DNA from: Lineus longissimus
Lineage: Eukaryota > Nemertea > Pilidiophora > Heteronemertea > Lineidae
Assembly (NCBI RefSeq): GCF_910592395.1
Contig: NC_088314.1
Span: forward strand, 18,866,070 to 18,930,069
Length of the DNA: 64,000 nt
Reading direction: 5' to 3'
Made by a program: the position numbers and the translations under genes. The notes beneath the pieces are model-generated. The model was not told the origin of the DNA, searched no databases, and saw nothing but the letters and a program-made list of their open reading frames with translations. This document shows, in pieces, positions 1 to 12,199 of the stretch; position 1 is the stretch's first letter; each line of letters starts with the position of its first letter.

Positions 1-488
1 TCCTATGTACTTTGTTTCCAAGGTCGCTAGCAGCTTGCCATGTGATATCCAGCAGTGCATCAGTCAGCTCAAGAACAAAGGTTGAAGGAGTCTTGAAAGC
101 TAATCTCTAAATGGATGTCTACCGACTTCGATTTCTACAACAGTCTCAGACGAGATCCTTGTTGCCTTGACTCAAAGCTCTGACGATACTAAAGGCAGAT
201 TTAGTTAGGTCTACATCGATAATAAAGTTGAAGTAGTATAGGGTTTATAGTCTCATATCAAAAGCGGCAGAGGCTGACATCCGTCCTAACACTTTAACCC
301 CGGGTTTTCCTAAATCCATTTGGTAGAACTCTGCAAATGAGCTGCCCTTTTAACAGGTATCAGACGCGGGGGGAGGGGAGATTTCTCCTCCTGCTGCGGC
401 CTAACTGCCCCCATATTATCCTCTTCTGAAATACCACACATCAAAGCATTCTCGCTACTTAATACTCCACCACATAGAGAACAATTTT

Positions 489-1450
489 TTCGATACTTGC
501 AATAACATCTTTTTGCTAACGTCATTAGTGGCGGGGACCCCACGCATCTGATCATGCATTAAATGAAGCATTCTATCATATCTTTATCGACATCAAAGAA
601 AAGGGCAGACACGTCTTCCACTGGGCTATAACGAGCTTGCGATAGAACTTCCAATATCTCATCGGGGAATGGTAGGTCTAGTAAAAGGTGTAGAATGTAC
701 TTGTAAAAATATCTTTGAAGATTATAGACCTTGGATGGTCGAATACGATATCTCTCAGCAGAAGGAAAGACGCTTTTTACAGTGGCACTAATTGAGAAAG
801 CAAGTATGGTATATAACGTGATTTCAATACCTTTCATCAGTAGCAATAACAACTTTTTGTCAATGCCATTAGTGATGGGTTTGATCGTGCATTAAATGAA
901 GCCTTCTACCACCTCTGCAAAGGGAAGTCGATAACCTAAGGCAAAACAAAACGTATGAAATTTTCTTTGAAAAATCTTGTTCTTTTATCAGCACTCGCTT
1001 GCACAAAAATGCCTCTAAAAGGCTTATTTTTTATCCAATTTTGAAAATTCAAAGACCCACAGAGAGATAAGACAGAGACGGTCTCATTTCAGCTATCACA
1101 TTTGGCAATTATGGAGAGTAAAAGGTAGGAATTTCGCATAAAATAGGAATTTTGACATCCCTGAATATCTTTATTGAGATGAAAGGAAAAGGAAAAGGGC
1201 AGACACATATTTCTGCAGGCAAATAAGCTGGACAAAGAACACCCACTGCCTCGTATGGAAAGGCTACTCGTACTAACAGGTCGTGTGGAAGCTGTACATG
1301 TCGATCAGCATTAAGTGAGGCCGTTTAGCATCTCCATCCACATGAAAGGAAAGGTGGATACAAATTTCCGTAGGCTATAACGAGCTGGACAAAAGACTCC
1401 TACAGTCTCATGAGTAAAAGGGTACTTGTACTAACAGATCATGTCGAAGG
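489..1450. repeat. Diverged local repeat cluster
   Basis: At least four related segments share short blocks. 'GCATTAAATGAAGC' occurs near 550 and 889 with matching flanks (ATTAGTG upstream in both). A GCATTAAGTGAGGC variant lies near 1308. 'AAAGGGCAGACAC' occurs near 600 and 1194. The segments near 1200 and 1360 both run through 'AGCTGGACAAA' into 'GTACTAACAG'. The minus-strand open frames here (310-555 and 559-852) sit in this repeated DNA and match no family I recognise, so I treat it as a decayed repeat rather than a gene. Confidence 0.5.
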
Positions 1451-1662
1451 TAAAAGCGTGGATATATCTTTCAACTACAGACCATGGATCTCTTAATCAC
1501 TCATCGCTGTGATAAATATTGCATGTCTCTGTGAAACTCTGCCGCGTGCTTTACATCACAGACATGGCCGTGATCTGTGGAAGCCCTGTGTACTACAAGT
1601 ACTCATATCAGACCACATCGCACTTGACGAAACCATTTTATTTCATCAAATCCAAAACCCCT

Positions 1663-1810
1663 TCGCAAATGAGTGATTCCCGTCGCTGTGACCTGCGACG
1701 TAGCTATGACAACACAAATCTGTGATTGTAACGAGGCAGTCGATTGGCTGAATTGCAAACACCTGAGACGAAATCATGACTACGTCGTAGCACAGATATC
1801 GCTCGCAAAC
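1663..1810. mobile_element. Palindromic MITE-like element, family C
   Basis: The left arm (GCTGTGACCTGCGACGTAG, 1685-1703) is matched by an inverted right arm (CTACGTCGTAGCACAG, 1780-1795). Imperfect pairing continues outward to GCAAATGAGTGAT and ATCGCTCGCAAAC. Blocks of the same sequence recur near 30.23, 31.69 and 47.13 kb, so this is a dispersed family. No clear target-site duplication is seen and no superfamily is assigned. Confidence 0.5.
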
Positions 1811-2744
1811 TAACCAAAATCGCAAATCTTCCATCGTAAGATGCGTCTGCCCATTCACTTTACCATCACTTTATTTACTAACCTGGCATCCCGCAACATG
1901 CCATGAATGCCAAAGAGCGTCTCGACTGCTTAATGATACACTCACGTCTTTGTTATTCCGTTGACATGCTAGGGATTCCTGTACATTTTCGTCGTGAATG
2001 GCCGCTAGTGTAATTGTTATTGATGTGGATAACCAGACAGGAGCAAATGCTGACATAGCGCGAAATTGTCAGGGTTCTTTTGCTCGGTGCTGCTGAAGCA
2101 AAAAAAGAACCCAATATTCAAGTAAGGGAAACGGAATAGGGGCTGACATCCTTTCAGAATCCACTTTTTTGACAAATATAACTTTTCAAAGCACAAAGGG
2201 CCTGGTATATGGTTAACCAATAACCATATTATGTTATTTGCCATTTATGGTGTTGCCGATAGTGATAGGCCTACTCTCACCAAATAAGTAAAGAAGTGGG
2301 CTTCCACAATTATTCTTTTTTTATTTTCAATAAACTGCTGATGCCATCATTCCAGCGACAATTGATGCTGCTTTCAGTCATGGGAGTTTCTGTTGAAACT
2401 ATTATCATCACAAAACGAAACCTTACACACTTGTGGAGTCTGACAATTTCCTAAGAAAAGTCTCTCCGTCTTTGATAGCTAAACAACCACTGTGAGTTAA
2501 GATTGCCATGCTTTTGCTTGAAAAGGGCCATTATCGCCAAGGAAATACCAACCGCTGACAAAAATCAATCGCATCTAGCCGAGACAATTATGAACGATCA
2601 CAATAATCTCGTGCAGCTGTGATTGTTCAATTGGAGCGGAAAGACTGAGTAAATCAAAGAGAGTGATGTATTTATGAGCAGACGTATTGCGTAAAATGCT
2701 AGATATGTGTAGTAGATTCGAACAAAACCCATTATAAACTTTGT

Positions 2745-2910
2745 ATTGGACAGGCAACTTCGTCTTGGACCCGATAGAACTGATTCGGTGCCACTGGTCA
2801 GGCAACTTCGTCTGGGACCAGATAGAACTGATTGGGGATATTTGCCAGCAACTTTGCCTGGGACCAGATACTACTGACTGGAGCTGTTGGCCAGGCAACT
2901 TCAACAAAGA
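2745..2910. repeat. Minisatellite, about 50 bp, 3-4 copies
   Basis: Diverged tandem units share 'CAGGCAACTTCGTCTGGGAC' and 'CAGATAGAACTGATT'. The open frames crossing it (2575-2922 minus, 2741-3142 plus) are explained by the repetition. Confidence 0.7.
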
Positions 2911-3224
2911 CCGGGGAGGCAATCAAAGCAGGACACAAAAAATGTGGAGGCAAGGGAGTCTAGTACTGAGACCAACAGCCTACAGACACAGCGGGTGCAA
3001 CAGGCACGTGCCCCCTTATGTAATCAAAAAAGCCCTTGAAGTGACCAGGAATTTTGGAAAAATGACCGTAAAACACTTGGGTACCACTCTTTCTCTGAGT
3101 CATTTACTCTCTCTTGGTATCCTGTATCTGCCTCTGTTCTAACGATCTGAAACAGAGAACATGAAGAGGTTACTCCGGCCATAAACGTCTGCCACTGAAC
3201 CTTGATTGTCACTCGCTTCACTCT

Positions 3225-3440
3225 ATGATAGCTGCTCTCTTATGGCATCACCAGCTATTGCCTCCCTCGACCGCAAATTCTCTACAACAGTTTCTTTCAT
3301 TGGATAACTCTCCCACACTCTTGGTATCAATATGTCATGGTTCTGACAGGAACAATCAACGTGATCCAGTTGCCGTACCTGACAGATATACTGCCCACGC
3401 AACAATATAGGAGCCGATAAAAACATGGATACCTACTCTG
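3225..3440. repeat. Direct repeat copy 1 (probable LINE 3' part)
   Basis: Aligns over about 190 bp with 4185-4390: both have CTCTCCCAC, TGGTAT, TGGTTCTG, GCCCAC(G/A)CAA and AAACATGGA in the same order. Copy 2 directly follows an RNase-H-tail LINE remnant, so I infer that both are 3'-terminal parts of truncated LINE copies. This copy has no recognisable coding remnant upstream. Confidence 0.5.
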
Positions 3441-3879
3441 GGGAATGCATCGCTTGCCTTATCTATATTTGACAACTGCCAAGATCGGGATTCGATGTAG
3501 TTCTAGATGGAAAGGAGGCATAACAGATCACCAAGCATACTGCTCATGTTCTTTTCATTTCCCGTCTTTTTGTATTTTGCTCCATTGGCTGTCTTGTCCC
3601 AAACTCAATCTTGTGCAGCTCAGCTTTCATCATCATTGGGCAGCCAATGTTTTATTTACCCTGTGGAGTCCACTTCATGCCTAGCTTCATTTGGAAGAAT
3701 GTCAGAGTCAGCTGAAGCTTCGATGTCTGATTTCACTGGCAATATCATCTGTCATTGTCCCATCTCAGAGGTCCTTGTTTAAGATTTTACTCGGCCAGAA
3801 GATTCTGAAGATAAGGCAAAGTTCTCCTCTACTAATGGCTGTGTTTCTCCTCCGAGTGTCCTTCACACACAACTCAATA

Positions 3880-4160
3880 CTGTTTATACTAAGGCTGGAT
3901 TCCCAGCCATGTAAAAGACTTGCTCCTCTCAACCACAGACTGGAATGAACATGGCAGAGTCGAGTTCGGAAGGTGCCACTGCAACACATCGGATCAGACT
4001 CCAGAACTGCCCACTCTGAGACACCGAGAGATTGGCCACATGGCCACACGGTGCATCCATGGAGACCAAGCTCTGGGGATCAAGTGAGGAACAAGAAACG
4101 ACAGCCAGGCTTATTAGAGACATAGGCCTGATTGTGTAGAATTAGCCATAAAAGGAAAAT
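3880..4160 (+). pseudogene. LINE ORF2 C-terminal remnant
   Basis: Frameshifted pieces read CHCNTSDQTPE, then LQNCPL*DTERLATWPHGA in another frame, then a conserved tail ending near 4138. This matches the Cys/His 'C.C...QTPEH.LQ.CPL...R' end of ORF2 found in several non-LTR retrotransposon families with a C-terminal RNase-H-like region. A second copy on the opposite strand at 15.95-16.23 kb shares the same segments at nucleotide level. At least one internal stop and two frameshifts make it dead. Clade not assigned. Confidence 0.65.
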
Positions 4161-4184
4161 CGAACGCTACGAAGAAGAACCACA

Positions 4185-4390
4185 GACTATTGCACCAACG
4201 CACAACTGTTTCACTGAACAACTCTCCCACGCCTCTGGTATAGACAAGACGTGGTTCTGGAGCAAAACCACTGGACGATCTCGCCCACACAATCATAGAG
4301 CAAGCATTCGAAAACATGGACATCTACACCAGGGAAGGAATCATTTCCTCATATATTTTGCCACTATTTCCAAGTACAATATACAATACC
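4185..4390. repeat. Direct repeat copy 2 (probable LINE 3' UTR)
   Basis: Homologous to 3225-3440 (see there) and directly 3' of the LINE coding remnant ending near 4138, as expected of a 3' untranslated tail. No poly-A or tandem 3' tail is obvious at its end near 4390. Confidence 0.45.
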
Positions 4391-7150
4391 CTTTTTAGGA
4401 CTCTGAATCAGGGTCATCATTGGTATTGAAGCTGGAACAAAACTTCCAGGTTTTGTTTCACAGGTCAGCCTCTACTACCGCACTCAGTGACTGGGGAAGT
4501 TGTTAGCATTGACTCGGCGTGGTGGGGAATCCTGGAAGAGGTTGTTGCTGATTTCCCCGGGTGGTCCTATGAACCGAGGCATAGCGATGTCAATGCCTCA
4601 GGATCAAAATGTAATAAATGTGACATTGGACTGGACCTCTATGCTGGAACAGACTTGCTGAGTACGAAAAGTTCAGTCGAGGTGGCTTTGTACTCTTAGC
4701 CTGACAACCAGCGCCACAGTCTTTTCAATGACTCCATTACTGTGTTCTGGTATTTAGACAATAACAGTTGATTAATCCAAAGTGCATCCGTTCAATTACA
4801 CAAGGGAGGCAATAGACATCAGAAAACAGTGTAACAGCATCAGAACATGACCATTATTAAGTCAATTAGTCTCCTTCCGCAATATCTGAAAAACAGTTTT
4901 AGCAAGTGCATTTTAGCAGGAGGCAGGTTTTTGCCAAAATCGCTATCGGGAAACGGGGTATGGCCTCTTTTACAACCAGGCATCAGGACAAGTACCCTCA
5001 TTCCCCTTCTGGCAGAGTGAGAGGCTTAAGCCTGCAACCGGCTGCTAGATTGAGCGAGCCATTCTGCGGTTTTACGGTCCAAGGTCATAGTCATAACACC
5101 CTAGCTTCTTAAGCCATAGCCATAGCTCATGATTGGTTTAGCACTAGATGTTGCCTTTAGCATGTTTAGTAGAATTGGATGGCCACACTATAACATTATT
5201 TCGTAGAAGTAGTAAACTACTCAATATTTATGACATACTTTATTTAGTTTATTCTTCCAAGAAAATTGAGTACAAAGCTCCAATTGAAAGCATCTGGGTT
5301 TCCACGTAGCAAAATGAATGTATCATTCTGTGATTTTTATGGCTAATATGGGAGAGCCTTTGAACTTTATTGAAACTTTATTGAAATCTATGAGAAAATG
5401 TTCCCTAAGATCATAAGTTGAGGTAAAACTGAAATGGACTTTATAGTGCGCCTTAGGGAGAGTCTTTCACGAGAATATTTACGAGTAATGGGTGCTTTAC
5501 AGAAGAATAATTTCATTATTCAACAGGTTGGCAGAGTGTGTTTAGTAGCGAGGCTGAGCAAAGTCTATAAAAAATCCCACTGCAATATGCATGAACTCAG
5601 CCTGTCAAGACTGTTGTTTTAAAACTGAGTTAACCGAGGCGGCCGGGGAAAACTTGAAACTGCCTGATGATATAAAATGCGGCAAGCAACCACCGAATAT
5701 GGTGGCAGTGGGAGTCTCTAAGCTCCACAAGCTCTCGTATGTCTCTTTTAACTCATCAATTTCCGTTCTGGACGAGTCATAATTCGGAATTGTTCCAATA
5801 TTCAGACACTCTGGGAATCCAATTCTCGTGTCCAAATGAAGAAACCGCTGAGAGAGTCTGAATTTGGAATACTTCATTCATTTCAGCTAGGCTCATAGTT
5901 CCGTCCCATTATAATGGTGAAGTGTTTACGGCAGCTAAATGATTTTCAATAATCCTGCTTGGAGAAATCAGGGTCCAGCTGAAAGCCATTTTCGTGTGAA
6001 AAACCGATAAATCTCCTGCCCAAGTTGTCCCTTTAAAAGATCGCCAGACAACAAACACATCAGTAAATGGACGCCACATTAGCGATAAATTGGAAAATGT
6101 CGTATCTTTTCTTGGCAGTGACAGTTCATTTCGTTCGGATAGTAATATATTGTCACTTTTTCAGTATCGAAGCCAGAAAAGTGTTTAGTCCATTAGTGAA
6201 AGTTTCTTCACAGTGTTTGATCAGAGCAGATAGTTCATCACTTCTGACCAACTGAAGATGTGAACACAAAAAACCACCCACATTCTTGGTGAAATGCAGT
6301 TCTTGTTACCATCTTGTTCATCAGACCGGCCCCTTATGTCTAAAATCAAAAGCATTGCTGTACGTTGTACCAGTCGTGAGATATTGAAAATGCCCTCAAA
6401 GGCAATAGGCGATTAAACAGAACTAATTTACGTTTTTTCGACCGACAAAAACCTTAAACAGCTAGACAAGCCAAGTTTGGCTTTTTGTTGTTGAGCCAAA
6501 CCGAGCACAAGCCAATAAAAAGTCTCGCCTAACTGGTAACTGCAAACGTTGTCGTAAAGAGGTCCATTTCGTTGGTATTCGATTCCAGATGATTCTTTCA
6601 AAATGGCCAATTCCTAGTCATCTCACGTCTATGTCGTTACTGATTGCATTTATTTTGCGCGTTCCGGATAAGTTATTGGCGGGAAACGTTGATGTGATGA
6701 CTATGAGTGATATTACCTGAACTAGTTGGCTGGGTCTGTACATCACATCTCACTACGCTAGTTTCTCTGATCTAAGATCTTTTCTGAATATTCAGATCAA
6801 ATGTCGTTTGATGCCATTCAAAATGTTCAATTTGATTAGACAAAGGGTTGACGACACCAATTTGTCCGATGGTCACATGACATCATGTTTTTGCTAGGCC
6901 TTTGTGTCGATTTCAGTGTGATCATTGAAGCAGTGTTATACTTTCGAAACTATAGTAATAACATTCAACCCATACTTAGTTTTAGTATATCGGTCTACAC
7001 AACGACAATGCTGAAAACTATATTAAGTACGTACCCTTAGGCAGTCGAAAATTTTCAAATTCAATTACAAGTTTCAAATTTTTAACGAACGCCTAACCTT
7101 TAAGATTAAGACAAGACACCACCCCTAAACTATGCACATGCCACTGACTG
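4391..7150. other. No recognisable feature
   Basis: About 2.8 kb of AT-rich sequence. Short open frames at 4487-4699, 5434-5622 and 5605-5877 (minus) match no family I know and lack convincing splice contexts. I see no strong repeat or RNA gene. Confidence 0.5.
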
Positions 7151-7364
7151 AGAACTCATACATTTTGCCACTCCAAGCAGAACGGCTTAAGTAACCCAAG
7201 TGCAAAGATCAATGGGGATGGCCCAGTGTCCATCGCTGATAAGACGACAATTTCACGCCAATTGACCAAAATTGACCTTGTGATCTGAGTCGACCAATCA
7301 GCATCCAATCCCATCACGGCAGCGTAATCAAGCATGACACGCCATTTACTGCGAGCGTACAAAT

Positions 7365-7685
7365 TCACGTCGCCAGCGTAAAAATACAAATAGCGCGTAG
7401 CGTGTATGATCTACATCTGATGGCCGCCTTGGATTCAGTAATCTTATCAGTGATTGGTTCTTTTGAGAAGCCGTATCGCGACATCGTTAAACGACCATCT
7501 TGGATCAGCCGGGCGATTTCTTTTATGATCTCCGGCCTCATCACCTTTGTATTAAACGGAACGAACCTTTTGTGCGAGGATCAGAGAAGATTCCCGCGCA
7601 ATATCCGCGGCTTTGTCCGCGTCTGGTATTGACGGTATCGTATGACTATATTAGGGTCAAGAGAATGAACTCCGCCATAACACAT
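7365..7685 (-). pseudogene. CpG-rich stop-interrupted coding-like stretch
   Basis: Reading the minus strand from an ATG at 7685, 34 codons are open (start MCYGGVHSLDPNIV, basic stretch RYRQYQTRTKPR). One TGA follows at 7583-7581. The same frame then continues for 72 codons to a stop at 7367-7365, including KRFVPFNTK, PEIIKEIARLIQDG and KEPITDK. The block is visibly richer in CpG than its flanks (many CG in 7180-7640) and the residues look protein-like, with mixed charged and hydrophobic positions. I do not recognise the family. It could be a decayed retrocopy, a transposon ORF, or exons whose boundary removes the TGA; no good splice sites were seen around the stop. Confidence 0.4.
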
Positions 7686-7840
7686 CAGCAATAATGAAAT
7701 GATTGGCGCCACATGCAGGGTTATTGTTACTTTGTTGGTGTTTTGTGTCGATTGCCTTCTTAAGTTTCTATCAATTCTTTCAATTCTTTGATTGAATTTT
7801 ACTGCAGTTGATATCTACTTTCTTTTTTTGATGTGCTTTC

Positions 7841-8395
7841 TTTCTCTGTTTATGTTTCCTTTCTCTGTTGAGGCTTTATTTCTCTGTTTATGTTTCCTTT
7901 CTTTCTTGAGGCTTTATTTCTCTGTTTATGTTTCCTTTCTCTGTTGAGGCTTTATTTCTCTGTTTATGTTTCCTTTCTCTGTTGAGGCTTTATTTCTCTG
8001 TTTATGTTTCCTTTCTCTGTTGAGGCTTTATTTCTCTGTTTATGTTTCCTTTCTCTGTTGAGCCTTTATTTCTCTGTTTATGTTTCCTTTCTTTCTTGAG
8101 GCTTTATTTCTCTGTTTATGTTTCCTTTCTCTGTTGAGCCTTTATTTCTCTGTTTATGTTTCCTTTCTCTGTTGAGGCTTTATTCTCTGTTTATGTTTCC
8201 TTTCTCTGTTGAGGCTTTATTTCTCTGTTTATGTTTCCTTTCTCTGTTGAGGCTTTATTTCTCTGTTTATGTTTCCTTTCTCTGTTGAGGCTTTATTCTC
8301 TGTTTATGTTTCCTTTCCCTGTTGAGGCTTTATTTCTCTGTTTATGTTTCCTTTCTCTGTTGAGGCTTTATTTCTCTGTTTATGTTTCCTTTTTG
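7841..8395. repeat. 38-bp minisatellite, about 14 copies
   Basis: Unit reads TTTCTCTGTTTATGTTTCC plus TTTCTCTGTTGAGGCTTTA (19 + 19 bases). Variants include a CTTTCTTGAG form near 7900 and 8095, GAGCC for GAGGC in two units, and one-base-short units near 8185 and 8295. Degenerate units continue to about 8480. The 104-residue frame at 8231-8545 is an artefact of the array. Confidence 0.95.
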
Positions 8396-8499
8396 CTTAC
8401 GCTTCATTTCTCAATTTACTTTTCCTTTCTTTGTCAAGTTTTCTTTCTCTGGTTATTATGTTCATGTTTCCTGTCTTTGTATACATTTCACTTTGACTG

Positions 8500-10880
8500 T
8501 TTATGTCATATTTCACTGTTCTTACATGTATGGTTGTATCTTTGAGTTTTATAGTTTCAAAGCTCTATTTTCGAGACATTCAGCAGCTGCAAAGAGTCAG
8601 GAAACATTACAACTTGCTCCAATGGCTTTGTTATCTTTCTAAGTCCTCTTGGTCCTCACGTTCACCGACTTCCCACTATTTCAAAGAGTAAGCACTCATA
8701 TCGTTCATCATGCCCGGCAGGAAATTATAGTAAAGCCGAGTAGGCTACTACAGGATCTCATGATATTACTATTGTATTCGCTTCCAACCAGGGCTTTGTT
8801 GTGGCGAGCAAAGGACGGCTCAATGCTTTAAGGTTTCTCAATAAAGTATCTGCTTAGGCTAGGGGACAGGATGGCGCATTGCTTTAAGTCTCTCAATCAA
8901 GTTTTTGTTAGACTTGGGCTGAGAATAAGGGGCGGATCCAAGGGGCTAGGGCGCAACTAACTCTGAAATCTTGGAACATTGAGCCATTTTCTACCCAATA
9001 CTGAAGAAAAAAGTTAATTGAGAGACCGTAAAGCATTGAACCATCCGATACCCAAATTTAGTCATGCAAGATTGTTAACGATTGTTGCCGAGAACATTTG
9101 AAAAGTTCATGTTTAAACTATCCAAACACCAGCTCATTTTCTAGAAAGAACACGACACAGCCCCCAATGACACGCAACCAAATAAATGATGAAGGCAAGT
9201 ATCAGTGTGGGAATAGACACAATTCCCATTGCATGACAACCGCCCACCCATTTAGCGATGTTCTGCGAACGACTCAAAATAGGCGCAAATTTATCAGCAC
9301 TATGACAGGAGAGGACAGTGCGACTCAGTTCTCGGTATGATCCTGATTAGGTGAGTAATTCGTCCCGATGGTCATGATAAATGATCTGATTGTGGCAACC
9401 TTGATAAAGGTCAAGGTTATCCAAAGCAAGGTCAAACATGTTCTCGTAAAACGACACGATGTATAAAATCAACGAATACAAATTTCTGCTACATCAAATT
9501 TAACTTCTAAAATACGGCCAAAAAAGCGCCATCCAATCTGATTATTTTAACTAATCACTTTTAAAAGTGTGCGAGTTTATTCTTACTCCAATCGCACGAA
9601 CATGTCGCAGATAACTTCCTAATCATTTGATGGATGGCCTTCATTACACTGAAAGCAATTTAAATGGATTTTTCCTGTCCACTACGAATTGATTAGGCAT
9701 CAGGAGATGGCGACAACTTTCAATCCTTGTTGAAGAAGTCGAGACAAATCCGGCTGCTTGTTATTGTTCTTGTTGAACGCACGTTATCTGCCTGAAGCCG
9801 AATTCGTACATTGGAGACTTAACCATGGGCGTGATCCAAATCTGGGCGCCGATGTAAAGAACAGCCTTACATTGGAGTCCAGATTTCGATAGCGATGGTC
9901 GTGCATAGGAGTGCGATTAATTGTCCCTTGGAGATTTTCTGTCCAATACGATTTGACTAGACAATAGAAGATAGCTAAACTATTCGATCTGTATGGCGTG
10001 GTGGATTTATGGGGACACATGAGTTGCGTACCCCCTTCTTATCAGACAACAGGGTTCCTCTGCCTGAAGCTAATGCTAATGCCTACCTATAATCTTTGCT
10101 GTAAGATGCCTGAAAAATACATCTTTGGCACCGAAATTTCCAAATTTTTCTGGGGAGAACCCCAAACCAACCCCTTGTTTCCAGATCACACCATCTAGGC
10201 TCTCTAGATTCGGCAATGCCACCCTTCCTTTCAAAATTTCTTGATCCACTTATCTTTTTCTTGAACAATTGCTTTTCAACTCACGACAGGACTCTCGCCA
10301 CAAGCCAACCTGCATTAGGGAGACCATCCAGAAATCTCTCTTCTACGAAAGCGTCGTCATTTAACGCCCACAACACGACAACGATGGGCCTCATCTCCTC
10401 AGATGGGGCTCAGAGACAAGCGAAACGACTGCATGGGGAATTGACGTTATTTACGAAGTGTGCTTTGTGCATGCTCAGAATTGAACGAACGCTGCTCTAC
10501 AGCTTAGGTATATCTCATGTCTACAGCGATTAGAGATAACGCGTCATGTCTGGTACACGCTCGTAGCTTGCTTCGATAAATATCTGTTTATGTGGTGATG
10601 TACGACACTGTGGGTGGAATGAATCACTAATTAAACAACAACATGACGAGAATTTAGTTTTAACAGGTGTTCTATAGTTTTAACATTGAGTGGTAAAACA
10701 TGACTGCAGTGTAGAAATATAAACTCGGCATGTGTATTGTTTTATAACATAACACAACAGCACTTTCAAAATAAATATTCAGTACGGATTGATGTAGTTA
10801 GAAAATTTCGATTTCAAATTCAAATTTTAAACTCTTAACAGACAAACAAGACCTTTAAGCATGTCACAGCAATAACACAC
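8500..10880. other. Mostly featureless; weak repeat traces
   Basis: Near 9650-9710 and 9930-9980 two short segments resemble each other (TTTTCTGTCCA...GATTTGACTAGACAATAGAAGATAG against a diverged partner). 'GGGGCGGATCCAAGGGG' near 8930 resembles GGATCCAG-type ends of dispersed repeats, also seen near 59055. CAAGGTCAAGG near 9410 belongs to the half-site motif common in this window. No gene recognised. Confidence 0.4.
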
Positions 10881-10890
10881 CACAAGAAAG

Positions 10891-10968
10891 TCACCACCAC
10901 CACCACCACCACCCACCACCACCCACCACCACCACCTCCACCACCACCACCACCACCACCACCACCAC
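10891..10968. repeat. (CAC)n microsatellite
   Basis: About 78 bp of near-pure CAC/CCA trinucleotide with a few CCC and CTC interruptions. Confidence 0.97.
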
Positions 10969-11397
10969 GATAGTCAAAACACTTTCTTGCCGCTCAATTA
11001 TTTTACCACACGTCAAAATGTGCTAACGTGATCGTTTTTCTTTACAGCACCCGATAATTTTTTTATCGCCCGATAGTGTTTGCATGTAGAGAAGTGATGG
11101 ATGTTTCCAGAGGCAGTGTTATGAGAAACATGACTCGGTGCTGTGTACTCGGGCAATCATGGCATGATTGGAAGATGATTGAGTTTATACCGCAAGTCCG
11201 CGTGAGCTTTCTTGCCAGTTGCATTGATGAGGTTAAGAATGTTCGGAGTCTAACACACTAAAGTCGGTGTCGTAAATAAGCACTATTAACAGTTCCCTCT
11301 TAACAGTCTGACCATAAAGAGAGACTAAAAGCAGCAGCCAAGATAGGCAGGTATACATATTAAGTTACACGAAATCGCCAATAGAGTCTCTCCTATA

Positions 11398-11498
11398 CAT
11401 GCCATACCAGTCGCTACAAAGATGGAAAATGGGGTGGATTTCGGGTGAGGCTGGAACTAACAATTCGAGTTCTTTATTGTAGCGACTGGTATGGTATG
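11398..11498. repeat. Inverted repeat with 21-bp arms
   Basis: CATGCCATACCAGTCGCTAC (from 11398) pairs with GTAGCGACTGGTATGGTATG (to 11498), one mismatch, around a loop of about 59 bp. The loop begins with the first of two exact 27-bp direct copies containing AAGATGGAAAATGGGGTGG (11417-11443 and 11583-11609). Confidence 0.85.
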
Positions 11499-12058
11499 TT
11501 AGTCCAGGATGCCCCCTATCACCTCACACCAACCCCGCCCCTTGGATCCCGTTTTTTCCCGCCATTATCATTTTAAAACCAACAAAGATGGAAAATGGGG
11601 TGGATTTCGCCCCCTTGCATCATCCCCCCCCCTTCTGTAAGAACAGTGCAGGTTAACCGCACTTGTCACTAGATCAATCGGAGATGAATAAATCGATAGC
11701 GACAGTCTCGATCGTCCCAAACGCTGAGCGAGAACTCCGAATATAAATTAGGATAAACAATATCGGATGTATACAGAGCAAGTACAATACATTTCAGATC
11801 AATGTGTGACATCCTCCTATAGAAAGATTTCGTATCGTTCCTATGTTAGTGTATTTTTAAAGGCCGGGTCTATTTGGTAAGCCACTCGCCGAACAGGCAT
11901 CTTTTTCTGTCCTGTTTGGAGAGCCGCTTGCCAAACAGCACTAAAAAGCCACCCTGTTCGGCCAGCCGGGCTTGCCAAGTAGTCACTTCCATTTTTAAAA
12001 AGATGCAAAGGCCTGCTGTGTGAGTATGTTGGGTGAGTGAAGGAACGACAGGAGGTTC

Positions 12059-12195
12059 TTGGCGATTCTTTGGCAACATGTTATCGTGTACCATTTGTAA
12101 ACCTATTGACGATTCTTTGGCAATGTGTTATGGTACCATTTGTAAACCTATTGATATGACTATTCATTGGAAAGCTCTCTGATGGTACCATTTGT
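12059..12195. repeat. Short tandem repeat, about 48 bp x 3
   Basis: Units share 'GATTCTTTGGCAA', 'GGTACCATTTGTAAACCTAT' and 'TTGA'. The third unit is the most diverged and ends at GGTACCATTTG near 12194. Confidence 0.75.
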
Positions 12196-12199
12196 TTCA

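Noticed and set aside
8231-8545. 104-residue hydrophobic plus-strand frame that looks like a membrane protein
   Set aside because: Direct translation of the 38-bp T-rich repeat; phase changes between units.
10110-10265. Repeat-like text with GGATCAAGAAATTTTGAAAGG on the minus strand
   Set aside because: Resembles GGATCCAGAAAT-type dispersed repeat ends but too diverged and without inverted ends or duplications to define an element.
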